NCBI RefSeq assembly: GCF_014197795.1
Contig: NZ_JACIGI010000028.1
Coordinates: forward strand, 1 to 46,077
DNA length: 46,077 bases
DNA from: Roseospira goensis
GTDB taxonomy: Bacteria; Pseudomonadota; Alphaproteobacteria; Rhodospirillales; Rhodospirillaceae
Direction of reading: 5' to 3'
Shown here: piece by piece, positions 1-10,044 of the stretch
Position numbering within the stretch: the first letter of the stretch is position 1
How the letters are laid out: every line of letters begins with the position of its first letter
Position numbers and translations under genes: made by a program
The notes under the pieces: model-generated
Told to the model about the DNA's origin: nothing
Databases searched by the model: none
The model's input: only the letters and a program-made list of their open reading frames with translations

Positions 1-112
1 CCTGGCGCATGATGGTGTTGGTCACCGGATGCACCCGGATCTGGGCGCTGTCCGGCACCTGCTTGATGCACACGACCATGCGCGGACCGGGGGGGTGCGG
101 ACCGGTGCTCAT
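1..112 (-). CDS. fixA: Electron transfer flavoprotein beta subunit FixA, 5' end only
   Basis: Only the first 37 codons lie in the window; the gene runs off the left edge on the minus strand. The translation contains [17 protein letters not shown] followed by VTNTIMRQ, the near-invariant N-terminus of FixA, the beta subunit of the FixABCX flavoprotein complex. That complex bifurcates electrons from NADH to quinone and to ferredoxin or flavodoxin for nitrogenase. The start chosen (ATG at 112) has a GAGGAG Shine-Dalgarno 8 bp upstream. It adds about 11 residues before the internal Met (79) that most homologues appear to use, so the exact start is uncertain. The gene diverges from fixX, and a sigma-54-like promoter lies about 190 bp upstream of this start. 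Identity is secure from the motif; fixB and fixC would be expected beyond the edge. Confidence 0.9.
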   Translation of the reverse strand, partial: MSTGPHPPGPRMVVCIKQVPDSAQIRVHPVTNTIMRQ

Positions 113-506
113 GCCATCGTCTCCTCATGACGGTGATGGGGTCAGCCCCTGGCGACGGGACGGGCGCCCCGGGTCCGGGGTCACGCCGCAGCCGATCGGC
201 CCCGGGGCGGGCGGAAGCCGACGGATACACACATGCACTATGGGGATGCTCCAAGGCAAGCACCGAGTTGAAATTGGGGTTATAGCCGCTATGCGGGTGA
301 AAAATGCAATGTTCGACCCAAGGGCCGCGCGGTGGGTTCTGGACGGCACGGCGCGGGGTACGGTAGAGAGAGACAAGGGGGGGCGACCGTCCGCGGTGCG
401 TCCCCGATCCCGTGGCGGGTTTCGGGTCCGGTCTGCGGCCTGCGACGGCGATCCTGTGACGATGATCCTGCGACGCTCAGGCGACGCTCATGCAAGGAGA
501 GGCGCG
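113..506. other. Divergent fixA/fixX intergenic region
   Basis: This 394-bp gene-free stretch separates divergently read fixA and fixX. It contains the sigma-54-like element at 305-321 and a modestly A+T-richer patch around 278-312. I looked for a NifA upstream site (TGT-N10-ACA) and found none here. No convincing sigma-70 promoter is seen for fixX. Confidence 0.6.
305..321 (-). promoter_or_regulatory. Candidate sigma-54 (RpoN) -24/-12 promoter for fixA
   Basis: Read on the minus strand the element is TTGGGTC-GAACA-TTGCA. Against the RpoN consensus TGGCAC-N5-TTGCA it matches TGG, the last C of the -24 block and all of TTGCA, and keeps exactly 10 bp between the invariant GG and GC. It points at fixA, about 190 bp from the start codon. 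Sigma-54 plus NifA control of fixABCX is established in rhizobia and Azospirillum. No NifA site was found near it, so the activator is inferred. Confidence 0.6.
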
Positions 507-803
507 ATGCTGGACAGCATGTCCGTGAAGGTGGAGGACAAGCTCTACCAGAACCGCTACAAGGTGGACGAGGGGCGACCCCACGTGTGCATCGCACCCC
601 ATACCGTGCCGGAAGAGGTGCTTCTGACGCTGGTCAAGGTGTGTCCGGCCGGCTGTTACCAGCGGGCCGACGACGGCACCGTCGAGGTCATTCCCGACGG
701 CTGCATGGAGTGCGGCACCTGCCGCGTGCTGACCGAGGGGACCGGCCTGCTGGACTGGAACTATCCGCGCGGCGGCTACGGCATCCAGTTCAAGTTCGGC
801 TGA
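507..803 (+). CDS. fixX: Ferredoxin-like protein FixX
   Basis: This 98-residue protein matches FixX, the small iron-sulfur partner of the FixABC electron-bifurcating complex. The C-terminal half has the ferredoxin cysteine pattern GCMECGTC (Cys66, Cys69, Cys72) with a further CPAGC (Cys46, Cys50), enough for one [4Fe-4S] cluster. The family ending YGIQFKFG is present. The start at 507 is chosen because AAGGAGAGG lies immediately upstream and the family N-terminus ([15 protein letters not shown]) begins a few residues in; the open frame extends far upstream but that part is unlike any FixX. The gene is read away from fixA instead of following fixC, so it needs its own promoter. It would act on the cytoplasmic face of the membrane with FixABC. 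Confidence 0.93.
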   Translation: MLDSMSVKVEDKLYQNRYKVDEGRPHVCIAPHTVPEEVLLTLVKVCPAGCYQRADDGTVEVIPDGCMECGTCRVLTEGTGLLDWNYPRGGYGIQFKFG

Positions 804-807
804 TCCG

Positions 808-831
808 CGCCGGCGCTGCGCGGCGCCGGCG
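808..831. terminator. GC-rich hairpin between convergent fixX and the DsrE-like gene
   Basis: CGCCGGCGC (808-816) and GCGCCGGCG (823-831) form a perfect 9-bp stem with a 6-nt loop just after the fixX stop. There is no T-tract, so it is not a canonical intrinsic terminator; it may block 3' decay or assist termination for the two convergent genes. Confidence 0.35.
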
Positions 832-867
832 GGCACGGTCGCCTCTCGCCTCGGAGACTCCGGCGCG

Positions 868-1356
868 TCAGGGGGCGACCGTGATCCAGCCGCGCAGGTC
901 GCGTTCGACGATCTCGGCGATCCCGGCCTGGACCCAGTCCACGCCGGCGACGAGGTCGTCCGGGCTGTGGCCCGTGGTCTCCATGGTGTTGCCACAGGCC
1001 ACGTACTCGATGCCGTACTTCAACTGACTGGCGATGCGCGCGGCGATCGGGCTGTCGCGATAGAGCATGTCCATGCCCTGGCCGTAGGCGATGACGGCGA
1101 TCTCCACGTTGTCCATGCCGTAGAACTTCTGCAGGTTGATGGCGTTCCACAGGATGCTGTTGGCCTCGCCTGCGTCTGCGGTGGTGAGCTGGAGGATGAT
1201 CTGGCGCGGCGTGTCGAAGCCGGGCTGCGGGTCCGACAGGGTGGTCGTCGTCTCGCCGGCGCGGGCGGGGAGGGCGGCCGCGGCCGCGCCAAGGATCAGG
1301 GCGGCCGCCAGGGTCAGGAGGCGGCGCAACCGCCGGGCAGGGAAGGGGACCGTCAT
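868..1356 (-). CDS. Secreted DsrE-family (sulfur-relay-like) protein
   Basis: This 162-residue protein has an N-terminal Arg-rich stretch and a hydrophobic segment ending in ALPARAG (about residues 10-33), a good Sec signal peptide, so the product is probably periplasmic. The mature part resembles the DsrE/DsrF fold: beta-strand IILQLTTAD, an INLQKFYG helix region, VEIAVIAYGQGM, and a single conserved cysteine in YVACGNTM (Cys121), the position that carries sulfur in DsrE-type proteins. Family members with a signal peptide are common beside sulfur-oxidation genes, and here soxCD is 1.5 kb away. A role in handling sulfane sulfur is therefore plausible but inferred. ATG 1356 is preceded by AAAGGA. 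Tandem 14-bp repeats lie 57 bp upstream. Confidence 0.75.
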   Translation of the reverse strand: MTVPFPARRLRRLLTLAAALILGAAAAALPARAGETTTTLSDPQPGFDTPRQIILQLTTADAGEANSILWNAINLQKFYGMDNVEIAVIAYGQGMDMLYRDSPIAARIASQLKYGIEYVACGNTMETTGHSPDDLVAGVDWVQAGIAEIVERDLRGWITVAP

Positions 1357-1412
1357 CGGGGCGTCGTCCTTTTCCGCTCGTTCGTTGCGGGGGTGTCGTC
1401 AGCGGGGCGTGT

Positions 1413-1468
1413 CTTGAGGGACCGCTCTTGAGGGACCGCTCTTGGGGGGCCGCTCTTGGGAGGAACGC
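1413..1468. repeat. Four tandem 14-bp repeats upstream of the DsrE-like gene
   Basis: Four contiguous 14-bp units occur: CTTGAGGGACCGCT twice exactly (1413-1426, 1427-1440), then CTTGGGGGGCCGCT and a decayed CTTGGGAGGAACGC. They lie between the DsrE-like gene and the hydrolase gene, 57 bp upstream of the DsrE-like start. Confidence 0.85.
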
Positions 1469-1557
1469 CGGGGCCGGCGGCCGGTCGGCGCGCGGTTTTG
1501 CGCGCGACCGCGCCCCGGCACGCGCGCGGCGTGTCGGGGCTGGCCACCGATGCGCGC

Positions 1558-2502
1558 CTACCGCCCCATGGCGATCTCGACCGCGTCGGCGATGTCTTCG
1601 GTGTACAGGTCGCGGAAGTAGTGCGTGGCGCCCTGCACGACCTTGATCATCACGTTCTCGCCCTCGACCCCGTCGAGGTTGGCCAGCAGCCCGGGCACGA
1701 CGTCGTCCGCGGTCCCGACCACGACCACGGTCGGCACCGCGATGTCCGACAGCAGGGTGGGCGTGTTGCGGCGGGCGTCGTCCGCGTAATAGTCCAGTAC
1801 CGTTCCGGCCGCCACCTGGGCGTCATCGCAGTACAGGAAGCGGTCCAGGGACAGGAGGGCGTCCGGCTCCAGGGCGCGCGCCTCCGCCAAGACGTCCGCC
1901 AGCGGGGTGCCGGTGACCGCCTCGTACTGCGCCGCGAAAGCGTCGGCGTCCCACAGCGCGGGCGCCACCAGCACCACGCCGCGGACGGCGCGGTCGTCGC
2001 TCTCGGCCGCGTACCAGGCGGTCTGGTTGCCGCCGCGCGAATGGCCCAGCAGGGTGATGGCGTTGACCCCCTCTCCCTTGAGCCAGTCCACCCAGGCGCC
2101 GATCTCGGCCATGGCGTCGGTGTGCCTGTGGCGATGCGGCTGCGTGCAGTCGAAGCTGCCGTGGCGGTTGTCGACCCCCAGGCTGAGGGTGATGGCCAGC
2201 GAGTTGATGTTGCGCTCGGCCAGGACGCTCTGGATGGCCTGGATGGTCTCCATCTTGTTGTGCGCCAGGGTGCCGTGGGTGATGAGCACGGTCGGCCCGA
2301 TCGGGTCGCTCTCGGGCGGCACCACGTGCTCGGCCACCAGGGTCAGGCCGTCGTGGGTGAGGGTCACCTCCTCGGCCAGGGCCGGCGGGGCGATGAGGGC
2401 GGCTGCGGCGATCCCCGCCGCCAGGGTTGCCGCGAGGCCCGTGCGGGCGGGGCGGGGCGGGGCGGAGGCGCGCGTCGGGGCGCGCCGTCGCAGGATGGTC
2501 AT
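1558..2502 (-). CDS. Secreted alpha/beta hydrolase
   Basis: This 314-residue protein has a basic N-terminus and a signal segment ending APPALA (about residue 43). The body is an alpha/beta hydrolase: the oxyanion strand VLITHGTL, a nucleophile elbow GHSRGG with Ser155, an acid in GTADDVVP (Asp266 or Asp267) and a C-terminal GATHYF histidine (His294). It is a serine hydrolase probably acting in the periplasm; the substrate is not evident. The start is supported by GGGAGGAG just upstream. It is read in the same direction as the DsrE-like gene, with about 200 bp between them, and divergently from soxC. Similar hydrolases occur near sulfur-oxidation genes, but I do not know a defined role there. 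Confidence 0.85.
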   Translation of the reverse strand: MTILRRRAPTRASAPPRPARTGLAATLAAGIAAAALIAPPALAEEVTLTHDGLTLVAEHVVPPESDPIGPTVLITHGTLAHNKMETIQAIQSVLAERNINSLAITLSLGVDNRHGSFDCTQPHRHRHTDAMAEIGAWVDWLKGEGVNAITLLGHSRGGNQTAWYAAESDDRAVRGVVLVAPALWDADAFAAQYEAVTGTPLADVLAEARALEPDALLSLDRFLYCDDAQVAAGTVLDYYADDARRNTPTLLSDIAVPTVVVVGTADDVVPGLLANLDGVEGENVMIKVVQGATHYFRDLYTEDIADAVEIAMGR

Positions 2503-2521
2503 GACGGATCTCCTCCCTGTG

Positions 2522-2563
2522 GTTTGGTTGCCGGTGGTTGGTTGCCGGTGGTTGGTTGATTAA
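2522..2563. repeat. Three tandem 14-bp repeats upstream of the hydrolase gene
   Basis: Units GTTTGGTTGCCGGT, GGTTGGTTGCCGGT and the partly matching GGTTGGTTGATTAA follow each other without gaps. The period equals that of the unrelated repeat at 1413-1468, also just upstream of a gene start. Confidence 0.8.
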
Positions 2564-2764
2564 GGCGCATCGGTGGCGCGGCGCCCGCGCCGGCCGACAC
2601 CGAGCCGGGTCCTCGCGGCGAGCGCGTGACCGGTGCGTGCTTTAGGGTTTTATCATATCCGATCCGGGTCATGATGCCACAGACGATCGTCCCACCGATC
2701 CCTGGACGCGGCCGGTGGTGAGGACGGCCGGCCGCATTATGGCTTGCACCCCCCGGGCACTTTG

Positions 2765-2778
2765 TTAGAGTTATCTAA
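2765..2778. promoter_or_regulatory. Candidate operator: TTAGA-GTTA-TCTAA dyad upstream of soxC
   Basis: A perfect 5-bp inverted repeat with a 4-bp centre lies in the only A+T-rich patch of the intergenic region, 84 bp upstream of the soxC start. Sulfur-oxidation operons are known to be repressed by ArsR-family regulators that bind A+T-rich palindromes. Assignment to such a regulator is inference. Confidence 0.4.
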
Positions 2779-2861
2779 TATTTCGCGTCCGGGCCGCCCG
2801 CGCGGCCGGACGTGGACCAGCAAAAAAAGAACTGCAATCAACGTGATACGGGGAGGACCGC

Positions 2862-4193
2862 ATGGACGGGACCAAGGGGGCGTCGGTCGACGACGCCCGC
2901 AACACCACGGGCGCGCGCCCGTCCTCACACGCAAGACGCCAGTTTCTCAGGACCGGGGCGGGTCTGGCCGGGGCAGCCGCGGCCGGCGCCGTGCTGGGAC
3001 GGTCGGGGCCGGCCGCGGCGGTCGAGGCGGATCCCGCCAATCTGCCGCCCAACGTGCCGTGGTGGAGCAAGTATCTGGGCGACGGTGTCGAGGCCGCGCC
3101 CTACGGCCTGCCGTCGGAGTACGAGTCCCATGTGGTGCGGCGCAACGTGCGTTGGCTGACCGCGACCACCGAATCGTCGGTCAACTTCACGCCGATCCAG
3201 GACCTGCACGGCTTCGTCACGCCGAACGGCTTGTGTTTCGAGCGCCACCACGCCGGGGTCGCCGAGGTCAACCCGGTGGACTTCCGCCTGATGATCAACG
3301 GCCTGGTTGATACGCCGATGGTCTTCAGCATGGAGGACATCCTGCGCTTCCCGGCGGTGAGCCGGTTCCACTTCCTGGAGTGCGCCGCCAACAGCGGCAT
3401 GGAGTGGCGCGGCGCCCAGCTCAACGGTGTGCAGTACACCCACGGGATGATCCATTGCGTGCAGTACACCGGCGTGCCGCTGCGCGTGATCCTGGACCAG
3501 GTGGGGGTGAAGCCGAACGGCACATGGCTGATGGCCGAGGGTGGCGACGCCTCCGGCATGAACCGCTCGATCCCGCTGGAGAAGGCGCTGGACGACGCCA
3601 TCCTGGCCTACGCCATGAACGGCGAGATGCTGCGCCCCGCCAACGGCTATCCGCTGCGCTTGGTGCTGCCCGGCTGGGAAGGCAACATGTGGGTCAAGTG
3701 GATCCGCCGCATCGAGGTCGGCGACCAGCCCTGGTTCGCGCGTGAGGAGACCTCGAAGTACACCGACCTGCTGGCCAACGGCAAGGCGCGCTACTTCACC
3801 TGGGAGATGGACGCCAAGTCGGTCATCACCGGCCCCTGTCCGGAGAAGCCGGTGCTGCACAAGGGCATCAATCAGATCAAGGGCCTGGCCTGGTCCGGCC
3901 GCGGCACGGTGAAGGAGGTGCACGTCAGCACCGACGGCGGCCGCAACTGGATGCAGGCCCGGCTGCCCGACCCGGTGCTGCCCAAGTGCCTGACCTGCTT
4001 CAACGCCGAGTTCGAGTGGACCGGCGACGAGGTGCTGTTGCAGAGCCGGGTGGTGGACGATACCGGCTACGTGCAGCCCACCATGAATGCGTTGCAGCAG
4101 GTGCGCGGCGTTAACTCGATCTACCACAACAACGCCATCCAGACCTGGCTGGTGAACAAGACCGGGGAGGTGGAGAATGTCCGTCTTGGATAA
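2862..4193 (+). CDS. soxC: Sulfane/sulfite dehydrogenase SoxC (molybdoprotein subunit)
   Basis: This 443-residue protein starts with a twin-arginine signal ([14 protein letters not shown], residues 24-37), as expected for a cofactor-loaded periplasmic enzyme. The molybdopterin-binding domain of the sulfite oxidase family follows, with the Mo-ligating cysteine in [12 protein letters not shown] (Cys174), and then a C-terminal dimerisation domain from about residue 320. SoxC with SoxD forms the SoxCD complex, which removes six electrons from the sulfane sulfur bound to SoxYZ during thiosulfate oxidation. The start has GGGGAGG 5 bp upstream. The 3' end overlaps soxD by 17 bp, so the two are translationally coupled. 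No soxXYZAB genes are in the window. The name is safe because of the soxD partner; alone it could be mistaken for another sulfite oxidase homologue. Confidence 0.95.
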   Translation: MDGTKGASVDDARNTTGARPSSHARRQFLRTGAGLAGAAAAGAVLGRSGPAAAVEADPANLPPNVPWWSKYLGDGVEAAPYGLPSEYESHVVRRNVRWLTATTESSVNFTPIQDLHGFVTPNGLCFERHHAGVAEVNPVDFRLMINGLVDTPMVFSMEDILRFPAVSRFHFLECAANSGMEWRGAQLNGVQYTHGMIHCVQYTGVPLRVILDQVGVKPNGTWLMAEGGDASGMNRSIPLEKALDDAILAYAMNGEMLRPANGYPLRLVLPGWEGNMWVKWIRRIEVGDQPWFAREETSKYTDLLANGKARYFTWEMDAKSVITGPCPEKPVLHKGINQIKGLAWSGRGTVKEVHVSTDGGRNWMQARLPDPVLPKCLTCFNAEFEWTGDEVLLQSRVVDDTGYVQPTMNALQQVRGVNSIYHNNAIQTWLVNKTGEVENVRLG

Positions 4194-4932
4194 GTCCTGG
4201 GATAAGTCCTGGGATAAGTCCTGGGATAACTCCTGGGATCATCCCTGGGCTCGCACCGTCGCGCGCACCGTCGTGGCCGGCGCGCTGGCGCTGGCCGTCG
4301 CCGCCCCGGCCGCCGCGCCCGTCGCCGCCTTCGAGCTGGACCCCGGCAAGACCTATGATCTGGGCCGCCCGGCCACGCCCGAGGAGGTCGATGGCTGGGA
4401 CATCGACGTCCATCCGGACGGCGCCGGGGCCGTGCCGGGGCAGGGCACCGCCGCCGAGGGCGAGGCCCTGTTCATGACCCACTGCGCGTCGTGCCACGGC
4501 GAGTTCGGCGAGGGGGTCGACCGCTACCCCGTGCTGTTCGGGGGCGAGGGCACCCTGGACAGCCACGACCCGGTGAAGACCCCGGGCAGCTACTGGCCCT
4601 ACGCCTCGACGCTGTGGGACTACATCTACCGCGCCATGCCGTTCGGGCAGGCCCAGACGCTGACCGCCGATCAGGCCTACGCGCTGACCGCCTACCTGCT
4701 CTACATCAACTTCGTCATCGACGACGACGAGATGGTGCTGAGCCACGAGACCATCGGCGATATCGAGATGCCGAACCGTGACGGCTTCATCCCCGACGAC
4801 CGGCCGGACGCCCAGCCGGCGACGCTCTGCATGACCGACTGCGACGTGGCGACCAAGGTCGTCGGCCGGGCCCGGATCATCGACGTGACCCCGGACGATG
4901 ACAGCGACGCCCCGGGGATCAGCATCGACTAG
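4177..4932 (+). CDS. soxD: Cytochrome c subunit SoxD of sulfane dehydrogenase
   Basis: This 251-residue c-type cytochrome accepts electrons from the SoxC molybdenum centre. A signal segment (about residues 25-52, ending APVAAFE) is followed by one haem-attachment motif CASCH (Cys103, Cys106, His107) and a likely axial Met in YRAMPFGQ (Met154). Only one CxxCH is present, so this is the short single-haem form; the Paracoccus protein is longer and di-haem. The ATG at 4177 has GGGGAGG 6 bp upstream and lies inside the soxC end. The extreme N-terminus is unusual: five D-x-(S/P)-W tetrapeptides encoded by 12-bp tandem repeats precede the hydrophobic core of the signal peptide. The stop TAG is part of an inverted repeat shared with the convergent chrA stop. 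Confidence 0.93.
   Translation: MSVLDKSWDKSWDKSWDNSWDHPWARTVARTVVAGALALAVAAPAAAPVAAFELDPGKTYDLGRPATPEEVDGWDIDVHPDGAGAVPGQGTAAEGEALFMTHCASCHGEFGEGVDRYPVLFGGEGTLDSHDPVKTPGSYWPYASTLWDYIYRAMPFGQAQTLTADQAYALTAYLLYINFVIDDDEMVLSHETIGDIEMPNRDGFIPDDRPDAQPATLCMTDCDVATKVVGRARIIDVTPDDDSDAPGISID
4189..4248 (+). repeat. Five 12-bp tandem repeats in the 5' end of soxD
   Basis: GATAAGTCCTGG is repeated three times exactly, followed by GATAACTCCTGG and GATCATCCCTGG. The period keeps frame and encodes [20 protein letters not shown] in the n-region of the signal peptide, so copy-number slippage would lengthen or shorten it by four residues without a frameshift. Confidence 0.95.
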
Positions 4933-4946
4933 GGGGGCCGGCGCCC

Positions 4947-4949
<3 letters not shown>
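4930..4949. terminator. Dyad spanning the convergent stops of soxD and chrA
   Basis: TAGGGG (4930-4935) and CCCCTA (4944-4949) are inverted copies around a GC-rich centre, and each contains the stop codon of one gene. Only 14 bp separate the two coding regions, so this may be the shared end signal. No T-tract is present. Confidence 0.3.
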
Positions 4950-7444
<2,495 letters not shown>

Positions 7445-7464
7445 GCGGCGCGGTCCCGGTCGTG

Positions 7465-7492
7465 GCCGGCGGGGCGCGGGTCCTCCGCCGGC
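7465..7492. other. Intercistronic hairpin between mdh and sucC
   Basis: GCCGGCGG (7465-7472) pairs with CCGCCGGC (7485-7492) over a 12-nt loop. No T-tract follows, so it is more likely an mRNA-stability or partial-termination element than a full terminator. Confidence 0.35.
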
Positions 7493-7537
7493 ACCGGGAG
7501 TCGGCACAAGACCCAGGCAGAACGGGGAATCCACCCA

Positions 7538-8737
7538 ATGAACATTCATGAGTATCAGGCCAAGCAGGTGCTGGCGAAGTACGGCGTGCCGGTGCTGAAG
7601 GGCGGCGTCGCCTACACGCCGGAGGAGGCCGAACAGGTCGCGCGCGGGCTCGACGGCCCGGTCTACGTCGTCAAGAGCCAGATCCACGCCGGCGGCCGCG
7701 GCAAGGGGCGCTTCAAGGAGTCCGAGGCGGGCGAGGCCGGCGGTGTGCGCGTGGTGAAGTCGGTCGACGCGGTGCGCGAGAACGCCTCCCAGATGCTCGG
7801 CAACACCCTGGTCACGCACCAGTCCGGTCCGGACGGCAAGCAGGTCAAGCGCGTCTACATCGAGTCCGGCTGCGACATCCGGCGCGAGCTGTACCTGTCC
7901 ATGCTGATCGACCGCGCCACCAGCCGGGTCACCATCATGGCCTCCACCGAGGGCGGCGTGGAGATCGAGACGGTGGCCGAGGAGACGCCGGATAAGATCA
8001 TCCTGCAGTCGATCGACCCGGCCACCGGCATCCAGGCGTTCCACTGCCGCAAGGTCGCCTTCGGCCTGGGGCTCACGGGCGGCCAGGTGAAGAGCGCCAC
8101 CCGGATGCTGATGGCCCTGTACAAGGCGTTCACCGACACCGACGCCTCCATGCTGGAGATCAACCCGCTGGTCGTCACCGGCGACGGCGAGGTGATCCCG
8201 CTGGACTGCAAGATGAATTTCGACTCCAACGCGCTCTATCGCCATCCGGAGATTTCGGAGCTGCGCGACGAGGACGAGGAGGATCCGGCCGAGCTGGAGG
8301 CGACCAAGCACGACCTCAACTACATCAAGCTCGACGGGTCCATCGGCTGCATGGTGAACGGGGCCGGCCTCGCCATGGCCACCATGGACATCATCAAGCT
8401 GTATGGCGCCGAGCCGGCCAACTTCCTGGACGTGGGCGGCGGCGCCACCAAGGAGCGGGTCACCACGGCCTTCAAGATCATCCTGTCCGACCCCAACGTC
8501 GAGGGCATCCTGATCAACATCTTCGGCGGCATCATGCGCTGCGACGTCATCGCCGAGGGCGTGATCGCCGCCGCCAAGGAGGTCAGCCTCAACGTGCCCC
8601 TGGTGGTGCGCCTGGAGGGCACCAACGTCGAGCTGGGCAAGAAGATCATGGCGGAGTCGGGGCTGCCGATCATCGCCGCCGACAACCTTGCCGACGCCGC
8701 CGAGAAGGTGGTCAAGGCCGTGAAGGAGGCGCAGTAA
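7538..8737 (+). CDS. sucC: Succinyl-CoA ligase (ADP-forming) beta subunit
   Basis: This 399-residue protein has the ATP-grasp N-terminal half ([12 protein letters not shown] start; [12 protein letters not shown] nucleotide-binding loop near residue 47) and the C-terminal CoA-ligase domain, with [13 protein letters not shown] and [16 protein letters not shown]. With SucD it interconverts succinyl-CoA and succinate with formation of ATP or GTP. The family N-terminus fits ATG 7538. Its TAA stop overlaps the sucD ATG by one base (TAATG), indicating translational coupling and 1:1 production of the heterotetramer. Confidence 0.98.
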   Translation: MNIHEYQAKQVLAKYGVPVLKGGVAYTPEEAEQVARGLDGPVYVVKSQIHAGGRGKGRFKESEAGEAGGVRVVKSVDAVRENASQMLGNTLVTHQSGPDGKQVKRVYIESGCDIRRELYLSMLIDRATSRVTIMASTEGGVEIETVAEETPDKIILQSIDPATGIQAFHCRKVAFGLGLTGGQVKSATRMLMALYKAFTDTDASMLEINPLVVTGDGEVIPLDCKMNFDSNALYRHPEISELRDEDEEDPAELEATKHDLNYIKLDGSIGCMVNGAGLAMATMDIIKLYGAEPANFLDVGGGATKERVTTAFKIILSDPNVEGILINIFGGIMRCDVIAEGVIAAAKEVSLNVPLVVRLEGTNVELGKKIMAESGLPIIAADNLADAAEKVVKAVKEAQ

Positions 8738-9612
8738 TGGCGGTTCTCGTCGACAGCAACACCAAGGTCATCTGCCAGGGCTTCACCGGCAGCCAGGGCA
8801 CCTTCCATTCCGAACAGGCGGTGGCCTACGGCACCAAGATGGTCGGTGGCGTGACGCCGGGCAAGGGCGGCACCACCCACCTCGACCTGCCGGTGTTCGA
8901 CACCGTCGCCGAGGCCCGCGAGAAGACCGGCTGCAACGCCTCCGTGATCTACGTCCCGCCGCCGTTCGCCGCCGACGCCATCCTGGAGGCGGTCGACGCC
9001 GAGATCGAGCTGGTGGTCTGCATCACCGAGGGTATTCCGGTGATGGACATGGTGCGGGTCAAGCGCGCCCTGGGGCATTCGAAGACGCGCCTGATCGGTC
9101 CCAACTGCCCGGGCGTCATCACCCCCGACCAGTGCAAGATCGGCATCATGCCGGGCCACATCCACACCCCGGGCAAGATCGGTGTGGTCTCGCGCTCCGG
9201 CACCCTGACCTATGAGGCGGTGGCGCAGACCACGGCCGCGGGTCTGGGCCAGACCACCTGCATCGGCATCGGTGGCGACCCGGTCAACGGCACCAACTTC
9301 ATCGACTGCCTGGAGATGTTCCTGGCCGACGACGACACCCAGGGCATCGTCATGATCGGCGAGATCGGCGGCTCGGCCGAGGAAGAGGCGGCCGAGTTCC
9401 TGGCCAAGTCGAAGGTCAAGAAGCCGACCGTGGGCTTCATCGCCGGCCGCACCGCCCCGCCCGGCAAGCGCATGGGCCACGCCGGCGCCATCATCAGCGG
9501 CGGCAAGGGTACGGCCGACGCCAAGATCGAGGCCATGCGCGCCGCCGGCATCCACGTTGCCGACAGCCCGGCCGCGCTGGGCGACACCATGCTGACCGCC
9601 ATGAAGGGCTGA
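8737..9612 (+). CDS. sucD: Succinyl-CoA ligase alpha subunit
   Basis: This 291-residue protein carries the CoA-binding Rossmann region ([16 protein letters not shown], residues 13-28), [10 protein letters not shown], and the phosphohistidine loop KRMGHAGAI with His248, the residue phosphorylated during catalysis. [14 protein letters not shown] is the second family signature. It starts on the last base of the sucC stop codon. A hairpin (9618-9636) follows the stop, and then the palindromes in front of sucA. Confidence 0.98.
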   Translation: MAVLVDSNTKVICQGFTGSQGTFHSEQAVAYGTKMVGGVTPGKGGTTHLDLPVFDTVAEAREKTGCNASVIYVPPPFAADAILEAVDAEIELVVCITEGIPVMDMVRVKRALGHSKTRLIGPNCPGVITPDQCKIGIMPGHIHTPGKIGVVSRSGTLTYEAVAQTTAAGLGQTTCIGIGGDPVNGTNFIDCLEMFLADDDTQGIVMIGEIGGSAEEEAAEFLAKSKVKKPTVGFIAGRTAPPGKRMGHAGAIISGGKGTADAKIEAMRAAGIHVADSPAALGDTMLTAMKG

Positions 9613-9696
9613 CCCCCGGCGGCCGGGTCGGCCGCCGCCGCCTGTCATGGGTCGGAACGGTGACAAGGGGATGGCACGACTCGGCCCGGGTGCCTG

Positions 9697-9756
9697 CAGC
9701 CGATTGCGAGAAACCGGACTCGCGGCGCGATTTCGGTTTCTCGCGATAATCGGCTG
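9697..9756. repeat. Bulged inverted repeat upstream of sucA
   Basis: CAGCCGATT-GCGAGAAACCG (9697-9716) pairs with the reverse complement at 9734-9756, which has three extra bases in the middle. The 20-bp stem encloses a 17-nt spacer. No T-run follows on either strand. Confidence 0.8.
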
Positions 9757-9771
9757 TGATTCATATATTTT

Positions 9772-9831
9772 GCGCGGATTCACGCGATCACTCGGAACCA
9801 CGACGTGGTTCCGAGTGATCGCGAACCGCGC
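9772..9831. repeat. Long palindrome with 20-bp perfect arms upstream of sucA
   Basis: Arms at 9783-9802 and 9804-9823 are exact inverted copies of 20 bp around a single central base. An outer GCGCGG/CCGCGC pair (9772-9777, 9826-9831) extends the structure after a small internal loop. It is followed by CTAATG, not a T-tract, so it does not look like an intrinsic terminator. Confidence 0.92.
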
Positions 9832-10044
9832 TAATGTACATGGTCTGACCAGGATGACCCGGGCGGCGGCACGCCCGGGTCGTCGTCCAGCGGCGGTTCG
9901 GTTGCCGGGGGCTGGACCCCACACGCCGCCCCGGTTCGCCGGGACACCGTGATCCGGATCGTCGCGCCGCCGCTCCGCCAAGCCCGGGACGGAGCCCGAA
10001 CCAGGAGGAGACGCGGCAGCAAGGCCGCGTTCGACCGCGTCACG

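Larger units (their letters stand above)
2503..2861. other. Divergent intergenic region between the hydrolase gene and soxC
   Basis: This 359-bp region holds the 14-bp tandem repeats on the hydrolase side (2522-2563) and an A+T-rich dyad on the soxC side (2765-2778). The soxC ribosome-binding site GGGGAGG is at 2850-2856. I cannot place a convincing -35/-10 pair. Confidence 0.6.
9613..10044. other. Intergenic region between sucD and sucA, rich in inverted repeats
   Basis: This 432-bp gene-free stretch carries a hairpin straight after sucD (GGCGGCC 9618-9624 / GGCCGCC 9630-9636), a bulged inverted repeat at 9697-9756, an A+T-rich patch 9758-9771 that could hold a promoter, and a long near-perfect palindrome at 9772-9831. 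A strong AGGAGGAG (about 10002-10008) sits 36 bp before the conserved sucA start with no start codon at normal distance. Confidence 0.7.

Noticed and set aside
9772-9831. Intrinsic terminator of sucD
   Set aside because: The hairpin is strong but followed by AACCGCGCTAATG with no T-tract; kept as a palindrome of unknown function.
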